Part shown: positions 20,930 to 31,123 of the stretch, in pieces
Position numbering within the stretch: the first letter of the stretch is position 1
Layout: every line of letters starts with the position of its first letter
The notes under the pieces: generated by a model
The model's database searches: none
What the model was told of the DNA's origin: nothing
The model's input: the letters and a program-made list of their open reading frames with translations, nothing else
Origin: Emiliania huxleyi CCMP1516
Taxonomy: Eukaryota > Haptophyta > Isochrysidales > Noelaerhabdaceae
Length of the DNA: 64,000 nt
Direction of reading: 5' to 3'
Assembly: GCF_000372725.1 (NCBI RefSeq)
Contig: NW_005196681.1
Coordinates: 407,107-471,106 of the forward strand
Position numbers and translations under genes: made by a program

Positions 20930-21040
20930 CTGACCCACAAACGACAAAGAACCCTCACAAAGATCGCAAGGGCGGGGACCTGTTCCTTTTCACCCATCTG
21001 CATCACCTAGTAGAGGTGTCCGTTTTTATTTATTTATTTA
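20930..21040 (+). mobile_element. 3' end of second LINE family, (TTTA)n tail
   Basis: Shares ACAAAGAACCCT, GCGGGGACCTGTTCCTTTT, CCTAGTAGAGGTGTCCGTTT and a TTTA tail with 46095-46195. No target duplication was identified. Confidence 0.75.
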
Positions 21041-21069
21041 TTTGCCGGGAGACTCGAACACGGAGCATG

Positions 21070-22191
21070 CTATTTGGTGGAGCCATCAGAGGCGGCCTCG
21101 TCTGGCTCTGCGCCGCCGCCTCGATGTCCAGTCAGCCGGCGGAAGAGCGACTTGCTGACATCACCAAACTCATATTCCGTTTTGCCGGTGACAGACCTGA
21201 GGGCGCCCTTGGAGAGGTCGCCGAAGCGATACTCGTCGCTGCCCGTCACACGATGGACTGTCTCCTCCGTGAGGTCACCAAACCTGTACTCGTCCTTCCC
21301 TGTGTAGCCACGCACGCCGTCGGCGACCCCCTGCGCCGCTCGCTCCGCCAGCCGCACGCCCACCTCCTGCACGGCACGAACGCCCAGCTCCGCCTTCAGG
21401 ACAGTGCCGTAAGTCGCGAGTAGCACGGCGGCGGGCATCGCAGCGAGGCCGGCGACCGGCGCCGCGGTGCCGGCCCCTAGGAAGAGACAGACCTTGAGCA
21501 GCAAGGAGATGTCGTCCGTGCTCCAGTCGGCCTCCACCTGCCGCTGCACCTCGCCACGCACGCTCTCCACCACCGACTTGCTCAAGTCGCCGAACTGGTA
21601 GCTCTGCCCACCGCTTTCAGCGAGAGCACCCGCTTCAGCGACCGCGCGCTGCTCAACTCTGGAGAGGAGGGTTGGGAGCGCCGCCTCCTGCGCTTCGGGC
21701 GGCTGCTCGGCCAGCTCGGCCAACTCGCCCTGCACAATCGAATCCAGCAGCTCGCGCGCCACCGTGTCGATGATTGGTCCTCCGCCATCTTCTGTCGCTG
21801 CCATCGAAAGCAGTGCCCGAGGATTTACGCTGCGTACTGCTGAGCCGCCAGGCTGGACAGGCTGCACTCGCAACGCCGATGAGCCGCCATGCACTCGCGC
21901 CGCCGCTGAGCCGCCAGGCTGGACAGGCTGCACTCCCAACGCCAATGAGCCGCCATGCACTCGCGCCGCCGCTGAGCCGCCAGGCTGGACAGGCTGCACT
22001 CGCAACGCCGATGAGCCGCCATGCACTCGCGCCGCCGCTGAGCCGCCAGGCTGGACAGGCTGCACTCCCAACGCCAATGAGCCGCCATGCACTCGCGCCG
22101 CCGCTGAGCCGCCAGGCTGGACAGGCTGCACTCGCAACGCCGATGAGCCGCCTGGCTGGATGCAAAGCAGCGCTGCCGTTAGAGCGCGCAT
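21070..22191 (-). CDS. secreted or plastid-routed protein with YxFGD repeats and 22-aa N-terminal repeats
   Basis: This single exon of 373 aa starts MRALTAALLCIQPGG, a possible signal sequence. Five copies of a 22-residue unit (GGSAAARVHGGSxALxVQPV) follow, then an acidic helical region with LFLGAGTAAPVAGLAAMPAA. Four YxFGDL/V(T/S)K motifs occur: YQFGDLSKS, YRFGDLTEE, YRFGDLSKG and YEFGDVSKS. The latter three are spaced about 19 residues apart. Such YxFGD repeats occur in uncharacterised algal proteins that I cannot name further. The LINE at 22314 inserted about 120 bp upstream of the ATG. Confidence 0.65.
   Translation of the reverse strand: MRALTAALLCIQPGGSSALRVQPVQPGGSAAARVHGGSLALGVQPVQPGGSAAARVHGGSSALRVQPVQPGGSAAARVHGGSLALGVQPVQPGGSAAARVHGGSSALRVQPVQPGGSAVRSVNPRALLSMAATEDGGGPIIDTVARELLDSIVQGELAELAEQPPEAQEAALPTLLSRVEQRAVAEAGALAESGGQSYQFGDLSKSVVESVRGEVQRQVEADWSTDDISLLLKVCLFLGAGTAAPVAGLAAMPAAVLLATYGTVLKAELGVRAVQEVGVRLAERAAQGVADGVRGYTGKDEYRFGDLTEETVHRVTGSDEYRFGDLSKGALRSVTGKTEYEFGDVSKSLFRRLTGHRGGGAEPDEAASDGSTK
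21838..22160 (-). repeat. 66-bp coding minisatellite with 132-bp higher-order period
   Basis: Five 66-bp units alternate between two variants (encoding SSALRV and SLALGV), giving a dimeric higher-order repeat. The frame is kept throughout. Confidence 0.92.
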
Positions 22192-22313
22192 GAGTCAGAG
22201 GAAGCAGAGGCAAGACAGTCAGTCAGTCTTACACACCTCCTCGATGGAGGACGGGCCACACGCAAGCGACAGAAAGAATTTTCAAGCCTGGACTGGCGCA
22301 CTGGCACTAACAG

Positions 22314-25215
22314 TGCGATGGAGAGAGTAATGCTCCGTCGTGGAGCGACGTGCTCGATCGATTCATTGAATACAGCAGGGAGGTTAACGGGGTGTGCACA
22401 AGCGCACCCAACATGACAGAACACACGTTCGAAGAAGGGCGAACCAGGACGGACATCCGAGTGGAGGGGAAGGCCAGGACGCTCTACCTCGGAGGGAAGA
22501 AACCGGCGCAAGACAGCGGCACGCAACTGGGGTCGAGAGAGGACGGGGACAATCGAGTGATAAAGCTGGAGGGGACCCCGGGCCTCGATACCAACGCGAC
22601 ATGGGAGGAGGAGATACCCGAGCAAAATAAGATCACGAAGGACGCGGTGAGAAAGATGATGGAGAGACAGGAGAGGGAGCGACAGGAGGGGAGCCTCGGG
22701 GCGGATGAGACGTTGTTCCCAGAGGGGGCGCCCCAGAGACACATAAACTGGAAGAAAGAAGACTACGAGCTGTTCGTGGGGCACGGACACGGGGCGAGCG
22801 CGATCAGAGTAGGGGAGCTACAGGAGGACCCCCTAACGCGCTTCTTGCTCCGATACGACGAATTTGAGACGGGGGGAGAGCTGACGGACGGCAACGGGAA
22901 GCGAATTAAGATGGGAAAAGACAGCGAGCCGCTGCGGTCGGGGAAGGGACGAGCCTTGAACGTGAAAGTAGCGCAGACATGCCTCGCGCTGCACGTCTCA
23001 CACCAGTTCACACACTTTGCGGCGACGGACGGAGGAAAGGACCATGAAGACAAAAGGGCGGAGGATGGAAAGTACGTGCCGAACCCTAGGGTGGCGTACG
23101 GCGTGTTCGAAGGACCGACACGATTCGGAAAGAGCGTCCCGGGAGACGCACAGGTAAAGGATCCCAACGGAATCGGACCCTGTGAAGAAGGGGAGATACG
23201 GACAGCGTTTGGGGCGGGAATGTGGGGAGGAAAGCTGCCGAACATGTGGGAGCCGATAGACGCGGAGATGTACGCGATACTCGCATACTTACGCAAAATG
23301 GCGAGCGCGAGCGATGCGCAAGCGCGGCGGTGCTTAGTGCTATGCGACTGCAAACCCGCGCTGCAGCAGATTGAGAATGCGCACCGCAAAGGGATGCCAG
23401 AAGGCCTGAGGGACTGGGAGAGAGGCGGACTGCTGGAGGCGATCGCTTACTATAGATCGTAGCTAGAGGCGGTGGTCTTCATGTGGGTGCCAGCACACGT
23501 GGGAATAGCCTGCAACGCTTACGCCGACGCGGTGGCGACAGCACACCTCGGGGATAACGACACGGAGGACGCCTCGAAAGTGGTGCGGGACGCGGTGCGG
23601 ACGCGGCCATGCATGTACACGGTGCGAAGGGAGGCGGCAGAGAACGCAGAGAAGAGGGAGATAGTGGACCGACGGACGTACGGACACATGTGTAAGAGCG
23701 CGCACGAGTGGGTGTGCGAGCAATATCGAAAGACAGTGAGGCCGGGGTCGCACACGGCAGGGGTGGCGGGACGGTTGTGGAGCGAAGTGGCAGTAGCCAG
23801 CCTCAAGCATCGATGGGATAATAAGATGAGATTACCAGACGAGAACGGGGGGAAGGACAGGCGGGCGACATTTGACGACGTCGGGGATCACAATGTGACG
23901 ACCAAAACGATCTTGGGGGCCAGGGTGAGACAACAGGTCGGGGTGCCACATGGGGCACACCACAGGCGTATTCTAGAGGGGGAAAAGAAACGGGGAATGA
24001 GGGGCCCCGCCACGAGAAGTGCGTTCTGGGGATGCAGAGCGTGCAAAGCGGCTAGGGATGAGGTCGCAAAAGAGGCGCGCGAGGCAAGGAGGAGACGCGG
24101 GGAACTGAAAGACTGGGACGACTGGAAACAAGAAGACAGTGAGCCACCACAGGCGTCGTTGGCGCACATACTGAGCGGCAGCTGCGCTGGAAATAAGGAA
24201 GAGGCGCGTCACTTCATGCGGAAGCTCGACAAACACACAGCGAGGGCGACAGCAAGAGTTGAACGGGAGGCGCCGGACTCAAAAGACACCGCCACATTCC
24301 TGAGACGAGCGAGGGCAGCCTCCTTAAAGGCGAAAGGGTCTAGATTTGGGGCGCTCGCCGAAGAGGAGTACGACAAAATAGCACCCGTGATTGCCTGCAC
24401 GCTACCCGCACTCACGGACTCCATACCCGAAAGAAAGAGAAGGGAGCTCGCGGGAGAGGTGACGAGTGAACTACAGGTAGTGGGGAAGGCAGCCTCGATT
24501 GCCATACAGACATGGGTGCGAAACAACGACAAGACCAAGGCACGGGCAGAGGAACGAGAGAAGAATATAGGGTGGATAAAGCGCCTGTTCACGGCATGGA
24601 GGGTGAGCCACACCGAACGTACCGAACGTAGAGCCGAGCGGAGGGAAACGGGGGAAGACGACCCCGAGGAGGACGAACCAGTGGAAATACCGTTGTCAGC
24701 CGTCACGATGCACCCGAAGGGGACCCCAGCGCCGGCATCATCCGTGAAGGCACAAGTGTTCGAAGAGAGAGTGGACCTGAGCAATGATATGACTGGGTGG
24801 CAAATGATCGCAGTGGGCGTCAGAAGACTCGTCCTTGCGCGAGGAGAGCTCGATAGACTCGAGGGGCCAGGATATGCAGCGAGGAGGGCGGAGCTGCGCC
24901 GAAAGGCGAAAGAAGCCGCGAGAACAAGGGACCGGCAGGCGGCGGCGGCGTCGCAGAACGAGACAGAGGAGAGCGACGCGACAGAGGAAGAAGCGACAAG
25001 GGAGAGCACGACGAGAAGGGGGCGACCGCGAGGTGGCACGAAGGTCGCAGCGAGAATCGGAGAGAGACTGCGAAGAGAGATAGGAAGAGGCGGACGCCCA
25101 AGGGTGGGCGACGGCTAGTGCACCACACCCCTCTCCTTAAAATCCCTGTGTGGTGGCGGCGTGCCGTCCTCCCATCCCTCCCTTGGGTTGTCCGTTTTCT
25201 TTCTTTCTTTTTTTT
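22314..25215 (+). mobile_element. 5'-truncated LINE, 2902 bp, exact 11-bp target duplication
   Basis: The insertion lies between two copies of GGCACTAACAG (22303-22313 and 25216-25226). It carries the carboxy-terminal part of a LINE ORF with an RNase H domain, a short 3' UTR (CCTTAAAATCCCTGTGTGGT) and a (TTTC)n/T-rich tail. Reverse transcriptase and endonuclease are absent, lost by 5' truncation. Just downstream (25227-25285) a second GGCACTAACA-like copy after another TTTC run suggests an older insertion at the same target. Confidence 0.9.
22350..25118 (+). pseudogene. LINE ORF2 C-terminal region: RNase H plus long basic tail, one internal stop
   Basis: One frame runs from 22350 to 25118 with a single TAG at 23460-23462. 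RNase H motifs are visible: FAATDGGKD (first Asp), EPIDAEMYAILAYL (Glu) and LVLCDCKPALQQIE (Asp). After the stop come VFMWVPAHVGIACNAYADA (His and last Asp). Beyond RNase H lie about 500 residues of charged sequence with a CxxC pair (FWGCRACKAARDE) and a basic end (RGRPRGGTKVAARIGERLRR). The RNase H nicks RNA in the RNA-DNA hybrid during LINE replication. The element is dead by 5' truncation whatever the status of the stop. Confidence 0.85.
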
Positions 25216-25226
25216 GGCACTAACAG

Positions 25227-25551
25227 AAAAAAGAAGAAACGATGGAGGATTTCTGTTTTCTTTCTTTCTTTACTCGGCGGGCACTGGCACTAACACAGAA
25301 AAGGAATTGGTCCGACGGACCCAAGCAGCCTTTCAGTTTTGTTGCCTTTCAAGCGAAAACGAATTCTTGCTTCAACTCCGCCATGCAACCGCTTTGAATC
25401 CCCTGCCCACTCCCAGTCCGCAACCGCATCCCGCCATCGACACAGAATCTCACTCGACTCCGCCGTCGTGTTCGGCCGCATTTGGATCCCTCAAGTATAC
25501 AGCCTCCCCACCTGCGCCTGCCGTCTGCTGCAGCGTTGTGTGCGACACTAG
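25227..25551. other. intergenic, LINE tail remnants, no gene
   Basis: Contains a second TTTCTTTC run (25255-25271) and a repeat of the LINE target sequence (GGCACTAACACAG near 25287). The rest is 3' flank of the FHA-SH3 gene. Confidence 0.5.
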
Positions 25552-26487
25552 TCACTGGCCGTAGAACGGCTCCGAGCAAAAATTGGAGGGGAACCAGCCC
25601 AGCTGCCCGTTGAGGGAGCCCTTCCACCACCCGTCCGCCCTCTGTTCCACCACCTGGACCACGTCGCCTTGCCGGAAGCCGAGGTCGCCCTTTGGGGAGG
25701 GGTGTGGGGGGGGAGGTGTTCGGAAGGGCTGTACGGGCCGGAGGGGTGGTGAGGAGGTGTGGCATGCCTGCTGCTGGGCGTTGAAGTCTGCAATCGCCTG
25801 GACGTAGGTGCCCTGCCCGCCGGCCGCCTGGCCGTACCCACCGCCCTGCAGGCCGGGTGTTGAGCCGTCGTCCATCTCGCACTTGTAGACCGCCCCCTCC
25901 GGGTCCCCCGCGTCCAGAGAGATCTTGCAGCCGTGCGAGAGCACCATCGACTGCCCGTGCTGTAGCCAGGCCCACGGCTCGTACGGAGACCTGCGGAAAC
26001 CCGTCGGAGGCTTTCCGATCGAGTAGACCGTCGCGGTCCCGTCCGGCCTGACTTGCACCGCGGCCTGCTGACGCGAGACGGTAAGCTTTGTGCCGAACGT
26101 CTCGACCATGTCAAATCGCCCGAGGATCTGCTCCCTCCCTGGTGTGACCTGGTAAGTGTTTGTGAGCGAGGAGCCAGCGCCGTCGCGCGGGAAGACGTTC
26201 CAGGTGCCGTACGCTGCCGGCTGCCCGTATTGCCCGTTGCCCTGCTGCGCGGTGCCGTACGCTGCCGACTGCCCGTAGTGCCCGTTGCCCTGCTGCGCGT
26301 AAGAGACGGCGGCGTAGGCTTGGCCTCCGTAATGCTGGCCGTACTGCATCTTGACGCACGCTCGGAAAGACGACGCAGCAACGGGCGTGGGCAATGCCGG
26401 CTGACCGCCGTGCAATGCTGTGGCAATCGGCAGCATGCTGGCAGCTAGCAGCCAGGCGGTGGCACTGGACAGCATGTGGACTGCCAT
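25552..26487 (-). CDS. FHA-SH3 protein with N-terminal signal sequence
   Basis: Exons 25768-26487 and 25552-25689 join across a 78-bp GC-AG intron; without splicing the intron is also open. The result is about 285 aa. The N-terminus MLSSATAWLLAASMLPIATA looks like a signal peptide. A Gln/Gly/Tyr repeat follows (SYAQQGNGHYGQSAAYGT, AQQGNGQYGQPAAYGT). The FHA domain shows REQILGRFDMV, VSRQQAAVQVRPDG, then HGQSMVLSHGCKISL. The SH3 domain shows AIADFNAQQQGDLGF, WWKGSLNGQLGWFPSNF. FHA binds phosphothreonine and SH3 binds proline peptides. Finding both behind a signal peptide is unusual; plastid routing is possible. Confidence 0.75.
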   Translation of the reverse strand: MAVHMLSSATAWLLAASMLPIATALHGGQPALPTPVAASSFRACVKMQYGQHYGGQAYAAVSYAQQGNGHYGQSAAYGTAQQGNGQYGQPAAYGTWNVFPRDGAGSSLTNTYQVTPGREQILGRFDMVETFGTKLTVSRQQAAVQVRPDGTATVYSIGKPPTGFRRSPYEPWAWLQHGQSMVLSHGCKISLDAGDPEGAVYKCEMDDGSTPGLQGGGYGQAAGGQGTYVQAIADFNAQQQACHTSSPPLRPVQPFRTPPPPHPSPKGDLGFRQGDVVQVVEQRADGWWKGSLNGQLGWFPSNFCSEPFYGQ

Positions 26488-26648
26488 TCCGGGTGAAGGG
26501 AATCAAGCCGAAAACTTTTTTATTCGCTTTAAAAGATTTCCAAAATCACGTGCGAAGGAAGATTTTTTCATTTTTTCACTCCCTCTTCCTGTTGTTGAAA
26601 ATTCCGCGAATGCACCCGGTCGTAGGGCACACTTGGACACACCCCAAG

Positions 26649-29298
26649 ATGCTGTCGCTCCTGGTCGCCTCGTTACCTACAGCTCTCAAGTTGCCACACA
26701 CTAACCCCAACCCAGCCAGAGGGCGAGCCATCTACATCTCCATGGCCGTCACCGAACTCAAACCAACCACCACTTCACCTACCGCCCCGACAGCTCCCGC
26801 CGCGGGTATGGTTGGCCGCGTGGTGCCGACGGCTCGCAAGCGTGCGGCTATACGGCGCTCGGAACTCGACGCGTGGCGGGAGTACGAATACCTCCGAGGC
26901 GACGAATTTAGCTGGACGAGCTCAAAAAATTCTTTGCATCCAAGCCGCAGGTCATCGCAGCGCGGCTGTTAGAGATCGCCAGGACGGTCAAGTCGGCCAA
27001 GGATGCGTGGGACGCCGGTGCCGACGCCGGCCTCGCCACGGGTGAAGCGTCTGACGAGTTCAACCCAACCGTCGACACGCGCGGTGACGCACCAGCGCCA
27101 GGGTGTGCAGATCCAGCCACCTCGGCGGAAAAAGAAATCACCGTGGGTGTTAGGGGACCCCATCACACTGCTGTGAATATGTCCCCAACCCATACTAGGG
27201 ACCCAGAGCATATGCAGACTCGGCAGCACAGAGACGGCACGTCTCCAGTGCCCTTCCCCGGTCTTGACCCCTTAGGCGCGGCAGGGACCTCTGCGAGGCG
27301 ATGGCGTCCCTCGGCCCGGTGTCTGTCAAGATCTCGCAGACGCTCTCGCAGAGGCCGGACATCGTGGGTGACGAGGCGGCGACCGCGCTCAAGCGGCTGC
27401 AGACGTGCAACGTGCCCTTCGCGGACCGCCTCGCGTGGGCCGTCGTCAAGGAGTCGCTCGGCTGGGAGGGAGCCATCGCCCCGGGCGTGGGCGAGGACGA
27501 GGGGAGCGACGGCGGCCCCACCCTCTTCGCGGAGATCACTCCGCAGCCGGTGGCGGCTGCCTCGCTCGGCCAGGTTTACAAGGCGGTCACGCACGAGGGG
27601 AGGGAGGTCGCGGTTAAGGTGCAGCGGCCGGACGCGCTGCAGGTGCTCGCGCAGGACTACCTCTGCTTCGTGGTCACGTGGGGCGCCATCGAGGCGTGGT
27701 GGTCGCTGGGCGGCGGCTTCGACAACGGCGACATCCGTTCGGTGGTCGACCGGGTGGCGGGCGAGGTGCTCGACGAGCTCGACTACGCGAAGGAGGCGCG
27801 GAACGGCGACCGGTTCGAGGCGTCGCTCGACTTCCTCGGCTTCGTCGGAACGCCGGTCGTGCTGCCAGAGTACTCGAGCCGGCGCGTGCTCGTGACGGAG
27901 TGGGTGCGGGGCGAACACCTCTCGCGGCTGTCGGCCGAAGAGGGCCTCCGCATGACGCGGATGGCCGTGGAAGCGTGCACCGCCTCGCTCGTCCTCACCG
28001 GGTACGTGCACGCCGACCCGCACGAGGGCAAGCACGTCCTCGGTGAGGAGGCCTCGTCGGGACCTCGGCTCACCTGTGCGCATCCCGGCGGTAGGCAACC
28101 TGATGCTCGCCGACGACGGGCGCGTCATCTTCCTCGACTTCGGGCTCATGTCGGTCGTCGACTCGCAGATCATGGAGGCCTTCGCCTCCGGCATCCAGGC
28201 GGCCCTCTCAGAGGACTGGGTCTCCCTGGCGCAGGCCTTCAAGGACACCGGCTTCGTCAACGACCCCGTGCAGTACCGGAGCGAGCCGAGCGGGCCCTTC
28301 ACTCCGGTCGGCGTCGACGAAGCGACGGGAGAGGACTTGGGCCTCGCGCGCTTCTCGCGGGAGCTCGAGGACGCGATGAGGCGGACCGAGGGCGGCTCGT
28401 CGCGCTTCGGCGCCCTCGCCACCGTGCTAAACCAGGAGCTGGCGCCGCGCTGGAAGATGTTCACGCCTCCGTACATCCTCCTGCTCATCCGCACTTTCCT
28501 CACCCTCGAGGGCATCGCTGGCCGGGTCGACCCCGACTTCAACATCTACGAGATGGCGATGCCGTGGGCGATGCGCCGCTCTCTCTCCCCTGAGAGCGCC
28601 GAGGGGGTCGCCGCTCTCCGTTCCACCCTCCTCACCCCCGACAGCCGCGTGCAGTGGGAGCGGCTCCTCCAGCTGGTGGCCGAGGCGCAGGCGGCGCAGC
28701 GGGACGGAAAGGCAGAGGCGGAGGAGGGGCTCGCCGCCGCCCCGCCCGCCGCCTCGGCCTCGAACGAGGCGGCCAGGGCTGCGGCGATGAACGACGCGGT
28801 CGGGTCGCTGCTCGGCTCGCGCCCCGGGCTCGCACTCCGCCGCCTTCTCTCCGAGCTCGACTCGACCGATCTCGCCGCGCGCCTCGTGTCTCGCCCGCCG
28901 GGCGGCCGCTGCGCCACGCGGCCGCCTTCGCGCTCTCCGACGCGCTCGCCGCCCGCCGGCTTGCGGCTCGCGGGTCGGCGTTCGAGGCGGGCGGCGGGGC
29001 GGCCGAGAGCCGGCCCGTCTCGGAGGCGGCGCAGCGCTTGCGCCGTCGGCAGGAGGCGCGGAGAAGCAAGGTGTTGGCCCTGCTCGTCAAGAGTCACCTC
29101 AGCCGGCAGCTGCGGCGAGGCCCCAAGGGGGTCTTGGCTCTGGCGTCGTTTGCCTACCTCGTGGTCCGTGTCGCGGCTGGCGCGCTTTGCCAGTCGCTGC
29201 TGCGCTCCCTCCGGAAGCGCTTGCAGTGGAGCGGCAGCGCCGACCCGGCTGGCATGCAGGGTCAGGCGCCCGCCATGGCGCCCGCACACGCCGTGTGA
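26649..29298 (+). CDS. ABC1/UbiB-family atypical kinase, probably plastid
   Basis: The start [16 protein letters not shown] resembles a plastid-type presequence. A region [19 protein letters not shown] precedes the kinase exon (27276-28027), reached through a 1-bp frame break near 26914 and an unresolved intron. Motifs present: [15 protein letters not shown] (KxGQ position, here KISQ), [14 protein letters not shown] (Ala-rich loop), VAVKVQRPD (lysine) and YVHADPHE, which a GC-AG intron (28028-28094) joins to [19 protein letters not shown]. The usual HADPHPGN is HADPHEGN here. A second frame break near 28900 precedes the C-terminal helices. These proteins regulate quinone or prenyl-lipid metabolism in plastids and mitochondria. 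Confidence 0.8.
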
Positions 29299-29738
29299 CA
29301 GCGCAAAGTTACTGTACTCCGCTCCACCCTCCCAGTCCCACGCCCCCGCCTCGCCTGTGATGCGGCTGATGCGGTGTGAGCACGGTGGGGAGCGGAGCAG
29401 AGAACGGCTCGAGAGACGTAAAAAGCCGTGTACGCTGTACGCGCGACGACGACCGCGCGTACAATTTGATCTCAAAATGTCCGGAATGTGTGTGTATACG
29501 TGGGGGCCTGCAGCGTGCAGGGTCGCACCGTGCATTTGCTGTATTATACGTAATGGTACACAACGCTCAGCCGCTTTTGTGTGTGTGTGAGAGTGGCCAG
29601 ACGCGACCTGGAAACCAGCACATAAGAGTAGCAGCGGCGCAGGGGCTACACAGACAATGCTCTCAACGGCGAATGGGGCTCGCGCTGCCACCCCCGTGCG
29701 CACCCCAGCCACCACGCGATTCACCGACAGGCTGCCAC
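29299..29738. other. intergenic, no supported gene
   Basis: The 3' flank of the ABC1 kinase gene. No coding-like frame or structured repeat was recognised. Confidence 0.4.
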
Positions 29739-30290
29739 TCACCCAGCGCCCATGACCAACGGGGCGACGACCCCGCTCTCTCGCCCCCGCGCCGCCTTTG
29801 AGGAGAAGGACGGGTGCCTGCTGCAACTGCTGCCGCCTCGTCCGCCGCGTGGGTTTGCGCCCGCGTCGACCGGCTCGGCGAGCAGATCAAAGTCAGCCGA
29901 GTGAATGGACGGCGCCGAGTCGGGCACGGACTTAACAGACGAGGGCAGCGACGATCCCGAGTCCATCATCGCGAGCATGTTGCTCCACTCTAGTGCTTTC
30001 TGACGACGCTCGAGCGCGGCGATATCTGCCGTTCGCAGACCCTTCGGGAGGAGGCCTGTCTCCCACCGCCGCGCCCATGAGAGGCAGAAGCACCCGCAGC
30101 AGCGCACGCGCACGCACGACGGAATGCACCGGTTCTCATACGCCTCAAAGTTAGCTGTCTCGAAAGCGGCGGTGCTGCGGTCCAGCGTGTTCTCTTCGAG
30201 ATCGAAAGTGCCATGCGAGGAGGAGCGCGACAGCATGAGCGTGTCACGGGTCTCCCTCGCTGCAGGCGCTGGCTTCCTCAAGGTCGACAC
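29739..30290 (-). CDS. unidentified 183-aa ORF with cysteine cluster
   Basis: This open frame starts with ATG and has the segments GTFDLEENTLDRSTAAFETA, a cysteine-rich stretch CIPSCVRVRCCGCFCLSW and a serine-rich end. Third positions look moderately coding. The cysteine cluster could be a palmitoylated or metal-binding segment. No family is recognised, and exons may be missing. Confidence 0.35.
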   Translation of the reverse strand: MSTLRKPAPAARETRDTLMLSRSSSHGTFDLEENTLDRSTAAFETANFEAYENRCIPSCVRVRCCGCFCLSWARRWETGLLPKGLRTADIAALERRQKALEWSNMLAMMDSGSSLPSSVKSVPDSAPSIHSADFDLLAEPVDAGANPRGGRGGSSCSRHPSFSSKAARGRESGVVAPLVMGAG

Positions 30291-30448
30291 CCGCGCTCTC
30301 TGGCTAAGAGTACGGAGGCAACGCCAGTCCTTCTGACGCTTGCTGCCCGTTCATGTGTGAGCTGTGTGTGAATCAACAACGCTGCTCGCAACATGCGTGT
30401 CGCGCACTCATTCATGACCGGTCTCAATTCCCCACCCCCCCGCGCGCG

Positions 30449-30573
30449 GGCCTTCTAAGCCCGCGGGTAGTCCCCCCCCATCCCCAGGGCCTCCAGGGCT
30501 CGCACCTCAACCTCTCACAGGCCAGCGCACAGCGCCATAGGAGGTATTTTCTTCTCAATAACAAGGCTGTGAA
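30449..30573 (-). repeat. dispersed repeat, copy 1 (partners at 41674-41955)
   Basis: The reverse complement matches 41674-41792: shared GAGGTGCGAGCCCTGGAGGC, GACTACCCGCGGGC and TATTGAGAAGAAAATA. A third partial copy is at 41879-41955. Confidence 0.85.
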
Positions 30574-30618
30574 ATTGAAGATGATGTGGGCTGCTTCTCG
30601 ACCTGTTCTCGACTGTCT

Positions 30619-30695
30619 AAATCCCTGTGTGGTGGCGGCGTGCCGTCCTCCCATCCCTCCCTTGGGTTGTCCGTTTTCTTTCTTTCTTTCTTTTT
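30619..30695 (+). mobile_element. 5'-truncated LINE copy, 77 bp
   Basis: Contains only the last part of the LINE 3' UTR (AAATCCCTGTGTGGTGGCGG and on) plus the TTTC tail. Exact 11-bp duplication CTCGACTGTCT at 30608-30618 and 30696-30706. Confidence 0.93.
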
Positions 30696-30772
30696 CTCGA
30701 CTGTCTGTGCTTGTGCGTGTTGGTTTTGTTTTTATAGTGAAGATGTCTCAAGCAAAAATAAACTACACCTGA

Positions 30773-31061
30773 GAGACTATGGAAAGTTCACGTCATGCAT
30801 GACGGTTAGCCGCTTGTCACGACCGTTAGCCGCTGTCACGACAGCTGGGAGCTGTCATGACAGCAAACGACAGCGACAGTGACACCTACCTGTCACCAGC
30901 TGTCACCAGCTGTCACCAGCTATCGTTGCTGCTGTCGTTGCTGCTGTCATTGCTGCTGTCATTCCTGCTGTCATTGCTGCTGTGGTCGCTGTCGTTGCTG
31001 CTGTCATTGCTGCTGTCATTGCTGCTCTCATGAGCACCCCCGCAGGACAGTGTCACAATTT
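30773..31061 (-). mobile_element. partial copy of the TGACAG-type TIR element
   Basis: Starts with the same TIR (GAGACTATGG, one change later), continues through inverted TGACAG arrays and the GAGCACCCCCGCAGGACAGT block found at 18914-18940, and ends without the second TIR. It abuts the promoter side of the TOM70-like gene. Confidence 0.8.
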
Positions 31062-31123
31062 TGTAGTTAACGAGAGAGAGCAGGAGTGCATTTTTTCAGC
31101 CGCATCTACGCCGGGTGTGTGCA

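Noticed and set aside
21764..22330. Plus-strand frame over the 66-bp minisatellite
   Set aside because: A shadow of the minus-strand repeat. The minus frame has the signal sequence and YxFGD motifs.
22350..25118. The internal TAG as programmed read-through or stop-codon reassignment
   Set aside because: Other genes in the window use TAG as a normal terminator and the element is already truncated, so plain decay is simpler.
28028..28094. ABC1 kinase intron as another duplication-type intron
   Set aside because: The intron and exon starts share only about 13 of 22 bases, which is too weak to separate from chance.
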